This document shows, one piece after another, positions 1 to 5,357 of a DNA stretch of 5,357 nucleotides. Numbering within the stretch: the first letter of the stretch is position 1; every line of letters begins with the position of its first letter. The stretch lies in NCBI GenBank assembly GCA_016281165.1, contig JAEEIC010000136.1, positions 1 through 5,357 of the forward strand. Reading direction: 5' to 3'. Source of the DNA: Bacillota bacterium. GTDB taxonomy: Bacteria > Bacillota > Clostridia > Peptostreptococcales > Anaerovoracaceae. Both the position numbers and the translations under genes were made by a program. The notes beneath the pieces were generated by a model. That model ran no database searches and was not told the origin of the DNA. It was given only the letters and a program-made list of their open reading frames with translations.

Positions 1-624
1 CTTTCCGCCCTCTCCCGCCGCTATGACGTGATCGCCTTCGGCATGGGCATCGGCAATACCGAGGGAACGAAGGACTCGCTGCTCTGGCTGCTTGAGAACT
101 ACCGGGGGATACTGGTGATAGACGCCGACGGGCTCAACGCCCTGGCGAAGCTGGGCCCGGATATCGCGGCGAAGAGCCCCGCCCGCCTCGTCCTCACGCC
201 CCACCTTGGGGAATTCTCAAGGCTCTCGGGCCTCGCTCCCGAAGAGATACTAAAGGACAGGGAAAAAGCGGCGGCGGATCTCGCCCTGCGCTTTGGCGCC
301 GTCGTGCTGCTCAAGGGCTCCGAGACCCTCGTCACCGACGGCAGCCGGGGCCTTATCTCCGGCAGCGGCTGTCCGGGCATGGCGACCGCGGGCAGCGGCG
401 ACGTGCTCTCGGGCATCATGGCGGCCTGCTGCGCGGCCTGTCCCGACGATCTGCTCACGGCGGCGGCCTGCGCGGCATATATCAACGGGCTCGCCGGCGA
501 GCTGGCCGAAAAGGAGCACGGCGAGATCAGCATGATCGCCTCAGACACCGCGGGCAAGGTGGAGGAAGCGGTGAAGCTGGTGACCGCGGGGCTTTATCAG
601 GACGCCGGACCCGGCCGGCGCTGA
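1..624 (+). CDS. nnrD: ADP/ATP-dependent NAD(P)H-hydrate dehydratase, C-terminal part (5' end outside window)
   Basis: The reading frame is open from base 1 to the TGA at 622-624 (207 residues), so the start lies upstream; the GTG at 28 is internal because the fold's first glycine motif needs the preceding strand. Visible ribokinase-like YjeF C-terminal signatures are GMGIGNT (residues 14-20), DADGLN (41-46), LTPHLGEF (65-72), LLKGS (103-107) and the anion-hole/catalytic block GMATAGSGDVLSG (about 126-138, with Asp134 as the expected catalytic base). Near the end is the typical HGE..SMIASD segment. The family dehydrates damaged (hydrated) NADH and NADPH using ADP or ATP, in the cytosol. It often occurs fused behind an NnrE epimerase domain; whether that domain is present cannot be seen. 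A small oddity is Cys where the family usually has Asn in the GNPGMA motif. The gene is convergent with the rest of the window and followed by a strong hairpin terminator. Confidence 0.93.
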   Translation, partial: LSALSRRYDVIAFGMGIGNTEGTKDSLLWLLENYRGILVIDADGLNALAKLGPDIAAKSPARLVLTPHLGEFSRLSGLAPEEILKDREKAAADLALRFGAVVLLKGSETLVTDGSRGLISGSGCPGMATAGSGDVLSGIMAACCAACPDDLLTAAACAAYINGLAGELAEKEHGEISMIASDTAGKVEEAVKLVTAGLYQDAGPGRR

Positions 625-659
625 AGGCGCGGAGCGGCCGGCATAAGCTATGATCAAAT

Positions 660-687
660 AAAAAGGCAGCCGCGGGGCTGCCTTTTT
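660..687. terminator. Bidirectional rho-independent terminator between convergent genes
   Basis: A perfect inverted repeat, AAAAAGGCAGCC (660-671) against GGCTGCCTTTTT (676-687), gives a 12-bp stem with a GCGG loop. The A-tract on one arm and T-tract on the other make it work as an intrinsic terminator in both directions. It lies 35 bp after the nnrD stop on the + strand and 26 bp after the amidohydrolase stop on the - strand, which is where both units would need to end. Confidence 0.93.
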
Positions 688-713
688 CACGCGTTCTCTG
701 TTCCGGATCCCGG

Positions 714-1724
714 CTATCGATACCTGACTCTTCCGTCCGCGTTCCAAAAAGAGGGATCCTCGAGCCCGAAGATCTTTTTCGATATGACGCAGTGCACGCC
801 CTTGACCCCGTCCACGACCTGGGTGACCTCAAGATCGCCGGCGGCCGAGAGGAGCATTATGGCCTCGCCCGCGGCGAGCCCCGTTCTTTTCACAAGGAAG
901 CTCACGCTCTCGCGCACGCATTCATGTACGGCCTCGTCAAGGTCCTCGTCCATGCCGGTGATGATGAAGCTGTCCGCCGTCTCCGCCATGGGCCAGCCGA
1001 TGCTCATGTCTTTATGAAGCTCGAACCGCAGGGTCCCGGTAAGGCCGGCGGTCTCGATGGCGGTCATCGAGACCTCTCCGTTGCCCTGGGCCGCGTGGGC
1101 GTCGCCCGCGTAGAACAGGGCTCCTTCGGTCTGTACGGGGAAGAAGACCGAGACGCCTTTGGTCAGGTATTTGAGGTCGATATTGCCGCCGAAGCGTCCG
1201 GGAGGAGACGAAGACTGTCTCTCCTTCGGGGCGACTCCCATCACCCCGAAAAAGGGATCCAGCGGCACGCGCAGACCGCAGAGCTCCCCGAAGCGCCTTT
1301 CTTCATCATATTCGACCCTGCGGGCGTCCCTCTTTTCGGCCAGCTCGGGAACGGCCCCGCCCCTCGTCGACACGGCGATGTTCCCGAAGGGCAGAGTGAG
1401 CTCCATGTCGAGGATGCGCACCTCGAGCACGTCGCCCTCCTTCGCGCCTTCGATATACACGGGCCCGGTCATCACGTGGCCGGACCTTCCGGCCGGCTCC
1501 ACCTCCTCAACCGAAGCCAGGACCTTTTTTATCATCGGGTCCCGGGTATCCAGGCCCCAGGCCGTGCAGTAGTCCCTGAAGCTGCCGGGCCCCGCCGCGA
1601 TGGCGGAGACGGTCTCCAGCACTACGGTATCGCCCGGAGCGATCCTGAGCGCCGGCGGTATGGCGGGATCCAGCGTTCCCTTGAAGAGATGCTCTTTTTC
1701 AGCTGAAAGAAAGGATCTGCCCAT
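714..1724 (-). CDS. Acetamidase/formamidase family amidohydrolase
   Basis: A full-length 336-residue protein of the FmdA/AmdA family, whose characterised members hydrolyse formamide or acetamide to ammonia plus the acid; cytosolic, with no signal peptide seen. Family landmarks are the N-terminal PGDTVVLET (30-38), HVMTGPVYIEGAKEGDVLEV (83-102), PFFGVMGVAP (157-166), PGRFGGNIDLKYLTKG (175-190), and the active-site stretch GDAHAAQGNGE (207-217) followed by TAIE (221-224). Length matches the family. The GNGE motif has Asn where I expect Asp (GDGE) in many members. The ATG at 1722-1724 is supported by a GGTGA Shine-Dalgarno-like site (1731-1735) six bases upstream. It starts 19 bp after the prolyl iminopeptidase stop with no promoter or terminator between, so it is the second gene of that operon and ends at the 660-687 hairpin. 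The true substrate cannot be told from sequence; another small or peptide-derived amide is possible. Confidence 0.9.
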   Translation of the reverse strand: MGRSFLSAEKEHLFKGTLDPAIPPALRIAPGDTVVLETVSAIAAGPGSFRDYCTAWGLDTRDPMIKKVLASVEEVEPAGRSGHVMTGPVYIEGAKEGDVLEVRILDMELTLPFGNIAVSTRGGAVPELAEKRDARRVEYDEERRFGELCGLRVPLDPFFGVMGVAPKERQSSSPPGRFGGNIDLKYLTKGVSVFFPVQTEGALFYAGDAHAAQGNGEVSMTAIETAGLTGTLRFELHKDMSIGWPMAETADSFIITGMDEDLDEAVHECVRESVSFLVKRTGLAAGEAIMLLSAAGDLEVTQVVDGVKGVHCVISKKIFGLEDPSFWNADGRVRYR

Positions 1725-1743
1725 AGTTCTTCACCGGTCCCGC

Positions 1744-2631
1744 CTAAAGCTTCGCCTCGACGCTCTCGAGGAAGTCCTCGACTATGAGGTTGTAGATGAG
1801 CGGATACTCGTAATGGCAGAGGTGGGTCCCGTGCTGGATGATCTCCCAGCGGCAGTCGGGGATGTTGTCGAAGAAGACCTTGTTGAGCAGGGGCGTCGAC
1901 TCGTCGTCATTGCCGTGTATGGCCAGCACCGGCACGTTGAGGCGGTGAAGGTCGGGTATAGATGACCAGTCCTTCAGAGTGCCGCTGATATCGAACTCGC
2001 ACTGTCCCTGCATCACGTTGTAGACGTGGGCCTCGTTCGCGAAGGAATCGGCGACGTCCTTCGGATAGGGGTCGAGCGAGCAGACGTGGCGCCTGTAGTA
2101 CTCGGCTTCGGCGGCCTTGTATGCGGGAGACGAAAAGTCGCCGCTCTCAAAGGCCTTGTTTATGGCCTCCTGCATCTCGGCGGGCAGATATGACCTCAGC
2201 CTCTCGCCCTCCTCGCCCCAGAGCCTCATGCTGGGAAGGGAGCTGGAGAGAGTGACGCTGAGCACGCCCCCGCTGTTTCCGTGATAGAGCATGTAATGCT
2301 GGGCGTGCACTCCGCCGCAGGACTGGCCGAGCAGGTGGACCTTCTCCAGCCCCAGGGCCTCTCTCACCGCGTCTATCTCATAGCAGAACAGGTCCTCGCT
2401 CCATTCGCTGTCGTCGAGATCGGCCGGCGACCTGCCGCAGCCTATCTGGTCGTAGAAGATGACCGCGCGGCCGTATTTCGCCACATCCTTCATCGAGAGA
2501 AGGTAATTGTGCGGGGCGCCGGGCCCTCCGTGCAGAGTCAGCAGAGGATACTTGCCCGGCTCGCACTCGCCGTAGATCTTGTAATATGTCTTGTATCCGT
2601 GAAACGGAATGTGACCTTCTTTGTATTCCAT
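1744..2631 (-). CDS. pip: Prolyl iminopeptidase (proline-specific aminopeptidase, S33 alpha/beta-hydrolase)
   Basis: A 295-residue alpha/beta-hydrolase of the PepI/tricorn-factor F1 type, which removes N-terminal proline from short peptides in the cytosol. The oxyanion-hole motif HGGPG is at 34-38, the YDQIGCGRS strand-turn at 60-68 and the nucleophile elbow GQSCGG at 102-107 (Ser104). Asp243 in GNDDEST and His270 in HGTHLCHYE complete the expected triad. The lid segment MQGQCEF carries Glu212, and Glu244 follows the catalytic Asp; both correspond to the glutamates that hold the substrate N-terminus in this family, which favours true prolyl iminopeptidase over a generic hydrolase. The elbow has Cys where most relatives have Trp (GQSWGG). 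The ATG is well chosen: AAAGGAG (2638-2644) lies six bases upstream, with a near-consensus promoter just before. There is no signal peptide. It is first in a two-gene operon with the amidohydrolase. Confidence 0.93.
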   Translation of the reverse strand: MEYKEGHIPFHGYKTYYKIYGECEPGKYPLLTLHGGPGAPHNYLLSMKDVAKYGRAVIFYDQIGCGRSPADLDDSEWSEDLFCYEIDAVREALGLEKVHLLGQSCGGVHAQHYMLYHGNSGGVLSVTLSSSLPSMRLWGEEGERLRSYLPAEMQEAINKAFESGDFSSPAYKAAEAEYYRRHVCSLDPYPKDVADSFANEAHVYNVMQGQCEFDISGTLKDWSSIPDLHRLNVPVLAIHGNDDESTPLLNKVFFDNIPDCRWEIIQHGTHLCHYEYPLIYNLIVEDFLESVEAKL

Positions 2632-2655
2632 CGCTCTCTCCTTTCAACTGATATC

Positions 2656-2684
2656 ATTATACATCATCGGGACCGCGGACACAA
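2656..2684 (-). promoter_or_regulatory. Sigma-A/sigma-70 type promoter for pip and the amidohydrolase
   Basis: On the - strand there is a perfect -10 TATAAT (2661-2656) preceded at 17 nt by TTGTGT (2684-2679), a partial match to TTGACA. A start of transcription near 2649 would give a leader of about 18 nt that holds only the AAAGGAG ribosome binding site. The outer bases of the -35 hexamer are also the last bases of the pepT terminator hairpin. Confidence 0.75.
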
Positions 2685-2716
2685 AGATCCCGAAGCGCGG
2701 AGCATTCGGGATCTTT
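2683..2716 (-). terminator. Hairpin terminator downstream of pepT
   Basis: A perfect 12-bp inverted repeat, AAAGATCCCGAA (2683-2694) with TTCGGGATCTTT (2705-2716), encloses a 10-nt loop. It lies 43 bp after the pepT stop codon on the - strand. The T-tract that follows the stem in that direction is short (TTTGTGT), so termination may be partial, and some readthrough into pip is plausible. Confidence 0.75.
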
Positions 2717-2759
2717 TAAGTCGTATTTTGCGGGGACCTTGGCCGTGAACGTCCGTATC

Positions 2760-4004
2760 CTAGCCTTTAGTGATGAGCTCGATGAGCTTTAAGGTCATCA
2801 GGACCGACTTCTCGACGGCGCCCATGGGCATGAACTCGCTGGTGGCGTGGAAGTTGTGGGCCCCGGTGAAGTAGTTGGGGGTCAGGATGCCCTTGCTGGA
2901 GATGAAGGATCCGTCGGTGCCTCCGCGCATGGCGATGGTCTTGGGAGTGATGCCCAGCTCCTTCATGGCCTCGTAGATGTAGTCGATGCACTTGCGGTTG
3001 TCGTCGGTCACGGCGTCGTAGATGTTGGCGTAGACGTCCTCGAACTCGACGCTGATCTCGGCCTTGGGGTGCTTCATCTTGACCATCTCGACGGCGGCCT
3101 TGATGTACTCCTTCTTGAATTCGTACTTGGCCTTGCTGTGGTCGCGGATGTTGAGGCTGACGGTGGCGTTGAGGGGATCGGACTTGATCGAGGTGACCCA
3201 GATGTAGCCCTCGGTGTTCTCGGTGTGCTCGGGGGTCTCCGCCCTGTCGAACATATTGACCAGGTCGACGGCGATGACGGTGGGGTTGACCAGGTTGTTC
3301 TTGCTGTTCATGGGATGAGCGGTGCGTCCCTTGATGCGTACCCAGGCGCTGCCGGCGTTGAAGGTCTGGAAGACGACCTCGCCCTCTTCGCAGCTGTCGA
3401 TGGTGTAGGCGAAATCGACGGGGAACTTGTCGAAATCGATGGTCTTGGAGCCCTTGAGGCCTACCTCCTCGTCGGGGACGAAGACGGCGTAGATCTCGCC
3501 GTGGGGGATGGAAGGATCGGCCTTGAGCACTTCAAGGGCGGTCATCACGTTGGCGATGGCGGCCTTGTTGTCGGCGCCCAGGATTGAGGTGCCGTCGCTG
3601 ACGATGATGTCCTGGCCGATGTACTTCTCGAGCTCGGGGTGCTCGCCTGCTCTCAGCCACAGATCCTTCTCGGCGTTCTGGCAGATGTCCCCGCCCTGAT
3701 AGTTCCTGATGATGACAGGATGGATGACGTCGGGGGCGCCGACGGTATCGAGGTGGGCGACCCAGCCGACAGTGGGAACAGGGGTGTGGCCCTCGGGGAG
3801 CCTGGCGGGGAGCCTGCCGTATACCACGGAGGTGTCGCTCATCCAGATGTCGGTGAGGCCCAGCTCCTCAAGCTCCTTCATCAGAAGCTTTCCCAGCACG
3901 GTCTGGTTCGGGCTGGAGGGGACGGTGTCGACGCCGCCCACGCTGGGGGTGCCGATCTCGGTGTATCTCAGGAACTTTTCAATGACTTTTTTCTGCAGAT
4001 CCAT
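2760..4004 (-). CDS. pepT: Peptidase T (tripeptide aminopeptidase, M20B zinc metallopeptidase)
   Basis: A 414-residue protein, the usual PepT length, that cleaves the N-terminal residue from tripeptides in the cytosol with two zinc ions. By comparison with characterised PepT, the metal and catalytic residues are His84 and Asp86 (AHLDTVGA, 83-90), bridging Asp145 (ILGADNKAA), Glu179 and Glu180 (VPDEEVG), Asp203 (YTIDSCEEGE) and His386 (GAHNFHATSEF). The dimerisation-domain signatures RTAHPMNSKN (227-236) and NIRDH (285-289) are present, as is MRGGTDGSF (359-367). After Asp203, the glycine-rich GGG seen in enterobacterial PepT is replaced by SCEE. The ATG is supported by AAAGGA (4011-4016) six bases upstream. 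Codons are strongly biased to C/G endings and AAG lysine, suggesting high expression. It lies 84 bp after murI and ends at a hairpin, so it may be monocistronic or a readthrough extension of the upstream unit. Confidence 0.96.
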   Translation of the reverse strand: MDLQKKVIEKFLRYTEIGTPSVGGVDTVPSSPNQTVLGKLLMKELEELGLTDIWMSDTSVVYGRLPARLPEGHTPVPTVGWVAHLDTVGAPDVIHPVIIRNYQGGDICQNAEKDLWLRAGEHPELEKYIGQDIIVSDGTSILGADNKAAIANVMTALEVLKADPSIPHGEIYAVFVPDEEVGLKGSKTIDFDKFPVDFAYTIDSCEEGEVVFQTFNAGSAWVRIKGRTAHPMNSKNNLVNPTVIAVDLVNMFDRAETPEHTENTEGYIWVTSIKSDPLNATVSLNIRDHSKAKYEFKKEYIKAAVEMVKMKHPKAEISVEFEDVYANIYDAVTDDNRKCIDYIYEAMKELGITPKTIAMRGGTDGSFISSKGILTPNYFTGAHNFHATSEFMPMGAVEKSVLMTLKLIELITKG

Positions 4005-4044
4005 GTTTTTTCCTTTCGTATGAACTGTCTCTCGCGTTGGTTAG

Positions 4045-4073
4045 CATATAGATATCATGTCTTACGCCCTGAA
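4045..4073 (-). promoter_or_regulatory. Weak promoter candidate for pepT
   Basis: In the 84-bp murI-pepT gap, the - strand reads TTCAGG (4073-4068), 17 nt, then TATATG (4050-4045). This matches consensus at three of six and four of six positions. The gap is clearly more AT-rich than the genes. Offsets by a few bases are equally possible, so this marks the likely region rather than a firm site. Confidence 0.35.
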
Positions 4074-4088
4074 GAGGCCGCCTGCGCC

Positions 4089-4859
4089 TCAAAGCGCAAG
4101 CAGCATCCGGCTGCGCTCCAGCAGCGCGGGATCGGCGGACGAATTGATGATCTCCACCGTGCCCGGGTGCTCAGAGACGGAGCGAAGACCGGCCTCGTCG
4201 AGCCTTTTTTTGAGCTGCCTGGAGATCCCCAGATTGCCGTCGATGATGGCGGCGCTGTCGGTGAGCTCGGCTATCGCTCCCCTGAGGAAGGGATAATGGG
4301 TGCAGCCCAGGACCACGGCGTCGAAGGGCCTGACAAGGACGGGAGCCAGGAGAGAATCCAGATGGCTCCTGAGCGCCCTTCCCGAGAGCTCCCCTCTCTC
4401 CACGAATTCCATCAGGCCGGGACAGGGCAGGAGCACCAGCTCCGCCTCGCTCTCGTAGCGGGCGGCCAGCTCCCTCACCCTCCTGCTGGCGAGGCACTGC
4501 GGCGTCGCCATGACCAGTATCCTCCCGCCCGGGAAGGCGAGAGCGGCGGGCTTTATGGCGGGCTCGGTCCCTATCACCGGGACATTGGGATAGCGCTCCC
4601 GCAGGGTATCGACGGCCTCCCCGGTCGCGGTGTTGCAGGCCACGACCACAGCCTTGGCCCCCATGGCCAGCAGCCTTCTCACCACCGCCTCCGAGAGCTC
4701 TGTTATCCTCTCGGGGCTCTTGGTGCCGTAGGGAGCGTTGGCGGAATCGCCGAAGTATATGAAGTCTTCGTTGGGCAGCAGCTTCCTCGCCTCCCTGAGC
4801 ACCGAGATGCCCCCGAGCCCGGAGTCGAAAAAGCCTACCGGCGCGTCTCTGTCCGCCAT
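4089..4859 (-). CDS. murI: Glutamate racemase
   Basis: A 256-residue Asp/Glu racemase of usual length, interconverting L- and D-glutamate without cofactor to supply D-Glu for peptidoglycan. The two catalytic cysteines are Cys75 in VACNTAT (73-79) and Cys186 in LGCTHYPF (184-191), beside His188. Other family motifs are FFDSGLGG (10-17), YFGDSANAPYGTKS (35-48), the EPAIKPA stretch (99-105), ATPQ (118-121) and IIDGNLGISRQL (206-217). The last resembles the DGN..G form I associate with clostridial-type MurI rather than the DSG form of Bacillus. Its ATG (4859-4857) directly abuts the TAG of the flavodiiron gene, and no clear Shine-Dalgarno is seen in the preceding 20 bases, so translation probably depends on coupling to that gene. 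The C-terminus (LLERSRMLLAL) is complete. Only a weak GC hairpin without a T-tract follows the stop. Confidence 0.96.
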   Translation of the reverse strand: MADRDAPVGFFDSGLGGISVLREARKLLPNEDFIYFGDSANAPYGTKSPERITELSEAVVRRLLAMGAKAVVVACNTATGEAVDTLRERYPNVPVIGTEPAIKPAALAFPGGRILVMATPQCLASRRVRELAARYESEAELVLLPCPGLMEFVERGELSGRALRSHLDSLLAPVLVRPFDAVVLGCTHYPFLRGAIAELTDSAAIIDGNLGISRQLKKRLDEAGLRSVSEHPGTVEIINSSADPALLERSRMLLAL

Positions 4860-5357
4860 CTACAGGGCGGCCAGCTCGTCGGCCAGAGCCTCGATGGCGG
4901 CCCTGCTCTTCTCATTCAGGGCCGAAGTGACGGTGACGGTGGTCTCGGCGAACTTAAGATCCTTGCCGCCCTCGAGCATGGCGCGCATCTTCTTCGCCGC
5001 TACGGGAGCCCAGGATCCGTTCTCGATGAAGGCGACGGTCTTGTTCTGGAAGTTCCTCTCGGTCAGATGATCGATGAACTGCTTCATGAAGGGGAAGATG
5101 TCGCCGGCGTAGGTGGTGGTCGCCAGGACTATGCGGTCATAGCGGAAGGCGTCCTCCACGATCTCGGCCATATCGTCCCTGGCAAGATCGCTCACGTGGG
5201 CCTCTACGCCTCTCTCCTCGAGCTTTTCAGCCAGCAGCTCGGCCGCCTGTTTCGTGTTCCCGTAGACCGAAGTGTAGGCCACGGTGACTCCCCTGTCCTC
5301 GCTCCTGTAGGAGGACCAGGTGTCGTAGAGATCGAGGTAATAGCCCAGATCCTCGTC
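4860..5357 (-). CDS. Flavodiiron protein (FprA/ROO family), C-terminal flavodoxin domain; 5' end outside window
   Basis: The frame is open from the window edge to the TAG at 4862-4860 (165 residues visible). The GTG at 5282-5280 is not the start: upstream in-frame sequence reads LGYYLDLYDTWSSY, which matches the linker that joins the metallo-beta-lactamase-like diiron domain to the flavodoxin domain in FprA-type proteins. FMN-binding features are TSVYGNT (29-35, phosphate loop), ATTTYAGDIFP (79-89) and ENGSWAP (112-118), the last being highly typical of flavodiiron proteins. Family members reduce O2 to water and/or NO to N2O in the cytosol, protecting anaerobes from oxidative or nitrosative stress, with electrons from rubredoxin or F420H2. 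The diiron ligands lie outside the window, so activity cannot be judged. A stand-alone flavodoxin is less likely given the linker. The stop abuts the murI start codon. Confidence 0.88.
   Translation of the reverse strand, partial: DEDLGYYLDLYDTWSSYRSEDRGVTVAYTSVYGNTKQAAELLAEKLEERGVEAHVSDLARDDMAEIVEDAFRYDRIVLATTTYAGDIFPFMKQFIDHLTERNFQNKTVAFIENGSWAPVAAKKMRAMLEGGKDLKFAETTVTVTSALNEKSRAAIEALADELAAL

Noticed and set aside
99..557. Antisense open frame of 152 codons opposite nnrD
   Set aside because: Ser/Ala/Pro/Arg-rich shadow translation; the + strand frame carries every expected NnrD motif.
603..620. CGCCGG/CCGGCG hairpin at the 3' end of nnrD
   Set aside because: It lies in coding sequence, has no T-tract, and a much better terminator sits just downstream.
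792..1706. A 304-codon + strand open frame antisense to the amidohydrolase gene
   Set aside because: The opposite strand carries an unambiguous family match across its full length. The + strand frame encodes a His/Gly/Arg-rich composition with no recognisable domain, as expected for the shadow of a GC-rich gene.
2847..3587. A 246-codon + strand open frame antisense to pepT
   Set aside because: It is a low-complexity Val/Gly/Asp/Leu-rich translation produced by the strong codon bias of pepT; it shows no domain and pepT is certain.
4074..4090. GAGGC/GCCTC inverted repeat at the murI stop as a terminator
   Set aside because: The stem is only 5 bp with a 7-nt loop and no T-tract follows on the - strand; too weak to call.
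5280..5282. GTG as the start codon of a stand-alone flavodoxin
   Set aside because: It lies inside the first beta-strand (VTVAYTS), and the frame stays open upstream with a linker typical of flavodiiron proteins.

Overview
The window is GC-rich (about 60% by eye), densely coded and dominated by ordinary bacterial metabolic and cell-wall genes. A flavodiiron protein next to a glutamate racemase, a PepT, a prolyl iminopeptidase, canonical TATAAT and AAAGGAG signals and short intergenic gaps suggest an anaerobic, peptide-using bacterium. An anaerobic Bacillota (Clostridia-like) host is my best guess. This is inferred from protein flavour and is not proven: there is no rRNA or other marker gene here. 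No mobile element, CRISPR array, tRNA, rRNA or phage gene was seen.

Layout. At 1-624 on the + strand is the 3' part of a NAD(P)H-hydrate dehydratase (nnrD, C-terminal YjeF domain), a metabolite-repair enzyme. It converges on the rest of the window, and a strong bidirectional hairpin terminator at 660-687 separates the two directions. Everything else is on the - strand, read from high to low coordinates: the C-terminal part of a flavodiiron protein (5357-4860, running off the edge), glutamate racemase murI (4859-4089), peptidase T (4004-2760), prolyl iminopeptidase (2631-1744) and an acetamidase/formamidase-family amidohydrolase (1724-714).

Transcription units. The flavodiiron protein and murI abut exactly (TAG followed directly by ATG) and are almost certainly co-transcribed. 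pepT follows after 84 bp with its own strong ribosome binding site and only a weak promoter candidate, and it ends at a 12-bp hairpin (2683-2716). Directly downstream, and sharing bases with that hairpin, is a good sigma-A type promoter (TTGTGT, 17 nt, TATAAT) for the prolyl iminopeptidase gene. The amidohydrolase gene follows it after 19 bp, so these two form an operon ending at 660-687.

Functional reading. PepT releases N-terminal residues from tripeptides, Pip removes N-terminal proline, and the acetamidase/formamidase homologue would release ammonia from a small amide. Together they resemble a peptide and amide nitrogen-scavenging group. The flavodiiron protein would reduce O2 or NO to protect an anaerobe, and MurI supplies D-glutamate for peptidoglycan. 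I did not find a convincing undescribed system; the findings are small-scale architectural or residue-level observations.
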